In this document: positions 4,598 through 5,693 of the stretch, in pieces
How the letters are laid out: every line of letters starts with the position of its first letter
Position numbering within the stretch: position 1 is the stretch's first letter
NCBI GenBank assembly: GCA_030697855.1
Contig: JAUYOU010000026.1
Coordinates: 1-5,693 of the forward strand
Origin: a bacterium
GTDB lineage: Bacteria > Patescibacteriota > Minisyncoccia > JACQLN01
Length of the DNA stretch: 5,693 bases
Reading direction: 5' to 3'
Position numbers and translations under genes: made by a program
The notes under the pieces: model-generated
Told to the model about the DNA's origin: nothing
Seen by the model: only the letters and a program-made list of their open reading frames with translations
Database searches by the model: none

Positions 4598-5693
4598 TAT
4601 AGCCGTTATTTTCTAAAAATCTATAAAACAAATAAAGAAAAGGGTAAAAAATTAAAACAGTTAAGCCCGATTTTCCCATATTAACACTTGCCCAAGAAAA
4701 CGAAGCAAAAAATTCTACAATCTTTATATTTACTTTTAAAATAAGCCAAACTGGCCACAAAAATATTTGCGCTAAATAACTACTCCAGAAAACAAAAACA
4801 AACCCTAAACCTAAAAACATTATGGGGTTAAGTAAAGGCACTACAAAAATATTGGCTATGGGGCTTATAACAGAAAGCGTGCCGAAGTTATAAAGTATAA
4901 TCGGCCAAGTGGTTGTTTGCGCTGCCATAGAGAGCACCACCAGTTCGCGCATTGGTTTTATAGGAATCCAAAACAAAATTCTGTCCCAAAAATTTTTAAA
5001 ATAGATAATACCAATAACCGCTAAAAAAGAAAGCTGAAACCCAATACCAAAAACCAAAAGTTTTGGGTTTTGCGCCACCATAAAAAATGCAGCCAACATT
5101 ATTGGCCGCCAAGCTTGCACTAACCTGCCTTTGTTTTTTGCCCAAAGCAAAAGTATACCCATAATACCTGCACGCACAGCCGAAGCTGGTGCACCCACTA
5201 AAAAAATAAAAGCGATTACGGCAATTACTGCTACATAAAAAGCTTGGCTCCGCCATAAGCCCAAAGTAATGCCTAAACTCATAAGCATTAAAGCAATTAT
5301 AGAAATATTCATACCGGAGATTGCCAAAACGTGCCGAGTGCCAGTTACATTAAAATCTTCTTTTATTTTTTGCGAAACATCTTTTTCATAACCAAAAACC
5401 ATAGCGTTAAAAAGTGAGGCTTCGTTTTGAGGTAAAATTGATTTTGTGCGATTAACCAAATATTCGCGCGAACTATTCCAAAAAGTTTTTTCGTTTAAGG
5501 AAAAATCTTCGCTATATGTTCCCGCCCTTAAAAAACCTAGCGCACACGAAAAAAGAATTATAAAAAATAAAAATGATCGGCCGGATCCGCCAAAAATTTC
5601 TAAAACCGCACAGACAACACTTCCTAAAATCAAACCAAAAAATAGCCAAAAAGAAAAACCAATAATAGACTGGGCTAATACGCCAGTTAAAAA
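4581..5693 (-). CDS. comEC: ComEC membrane-channel half (competence domain), partial at the right edge
   Basis: It forms the inner-membrane channel that takes up single-stranded DNA during natural transformation. 370 residues are visible. The frame stays open to the window edge, so the true start lies outside; a TTG at 5633 is possible but leaves 20 hydrophobic upstream residues (FLTGVLAQSIIGF...) unexplained. Hallmarks, numbered from the edge, are RHVLAISGMNIS (120-131, matching HLLAISGLH), APASAVRAG (168-176), GFQLSF (218-223) and NIFVVPL (281-287), within many hydrophobic helices. Between the first helices and the competence domain there is only a short linker (about 60-80), with no room for the OB-like domain that ComEC usually carries there. 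The stop at 4581 overlaps the hydrolase gene's start by 17 bases. The two pieces total at least 653 aa, against roughly 700-800 for fused ComEC. Confidence 0.92.
   Translation of the reverse strand, partial: FLTGVLAQSIIGFSFWLFFGLILGSVVCAVLEIFGGSGRSFLFFIILFSCALGFLRAGTYSEDFSLNEKTFWNSSREYLVNRTKSILPQNEASLFNAMVFGYEKDVSQKIKEDFNVTGTRHVLAISGMNISIIALMLMSLGITLGLWRSQAFYVAVIAVIAFIFLVGAPASAVRAGIMGILLLWAKNKGRLVQAWRPIMLAAFFMVAQNPKLLVFGIGFQLSFLAVIGIIYFKNFWDRILFWIPIKPMRELVVLSMAAQTTTWPIILYNFGTLSVISPIANIFVVPLLNPIMFLGLGFVFVFWSSYLAQIFLWPVWLILKVNIKIVEFFASFSWASVNMGKSGLTVLIFYPFLYLFYRFLENNGYNDPVN

Noticed and set aside
4575..4620. Programmed frameshift joining the two comEC halves
   Set aside because: No clear slippery heptamer in the overlap, and the hydrolase has its own ATG followed by a plausible N-terminal helix.
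4996..5256. Minus-strand open frame of 86 codons inside the comEC channel gene
   Set aside because: Out-of-frame shadow; the comEC frame carries all conserved motifs.
1..5693. CRISPR array, tRNA genes or transposase
   Set aside because: No regularly spaced repeats, no tRNA cloverleaf and no transposase motifs seen on either strand.

Overview
The window looks like a piece of a low-GC genome of a Patescibacteria (Candidate Phyla Radiation) bacterium, probably Parcubacteria-like. This is an inference. It rests on AT-rich coding sequence, genes that mostly lack Shine-Dalgarno sites, a ComEC split into two reading frames, an endonuclease III with an incomplete iron-sulfur motif, and short repeats inserted in frame in genes. 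Every protein gene is on the minus strand, so gene order is best read from right to left.

Layout, right to left. (1) 5693-3746: comEC in two overlapping pieces. The membrane-channel half runs off the right edge. The metallo-beta-lactamase-fold half follows with a 17-base overlap. An array of 8-base repeats arranged as a large hairpin comes straight after it. (2) 3629-2521: a self-contained operon with its own promoter and terminator and three strong ribosome binding sites. It encodes a 7-helix membrane protein (204 aa) and two very small membrane proteins (39 and 52 aa). It is visibly richer in G+C than its surroundings. (3) 2516-2432: two perfect 12-bp inverted repeats in tandem. (4) 2356-1283: an adenylate kinase-family protein with extra N- and C-terminal regions. 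(5) 1259-770: a non-coding block. A promoter, a roughly 185-nt structured RNA that I read as 6S RNA, and an intrinsic terminator are flanked by two homologous hairpin elements. (6) 728-36: nth, endonuclease III, whose last codons come from a repeat related to one inside comEC.

The housekeeping functions are DNA uptake (ComEC), base-excision repair (Nth), nucleotide metabolism (adenylate kinase family) and RNA polymerase regulation (6S RNA). They do not form one pathway. The least explained parts are the paired structured elements around the 6S gene, whose stems differ by compensatory base changes, and the small-membrane-protein operon.
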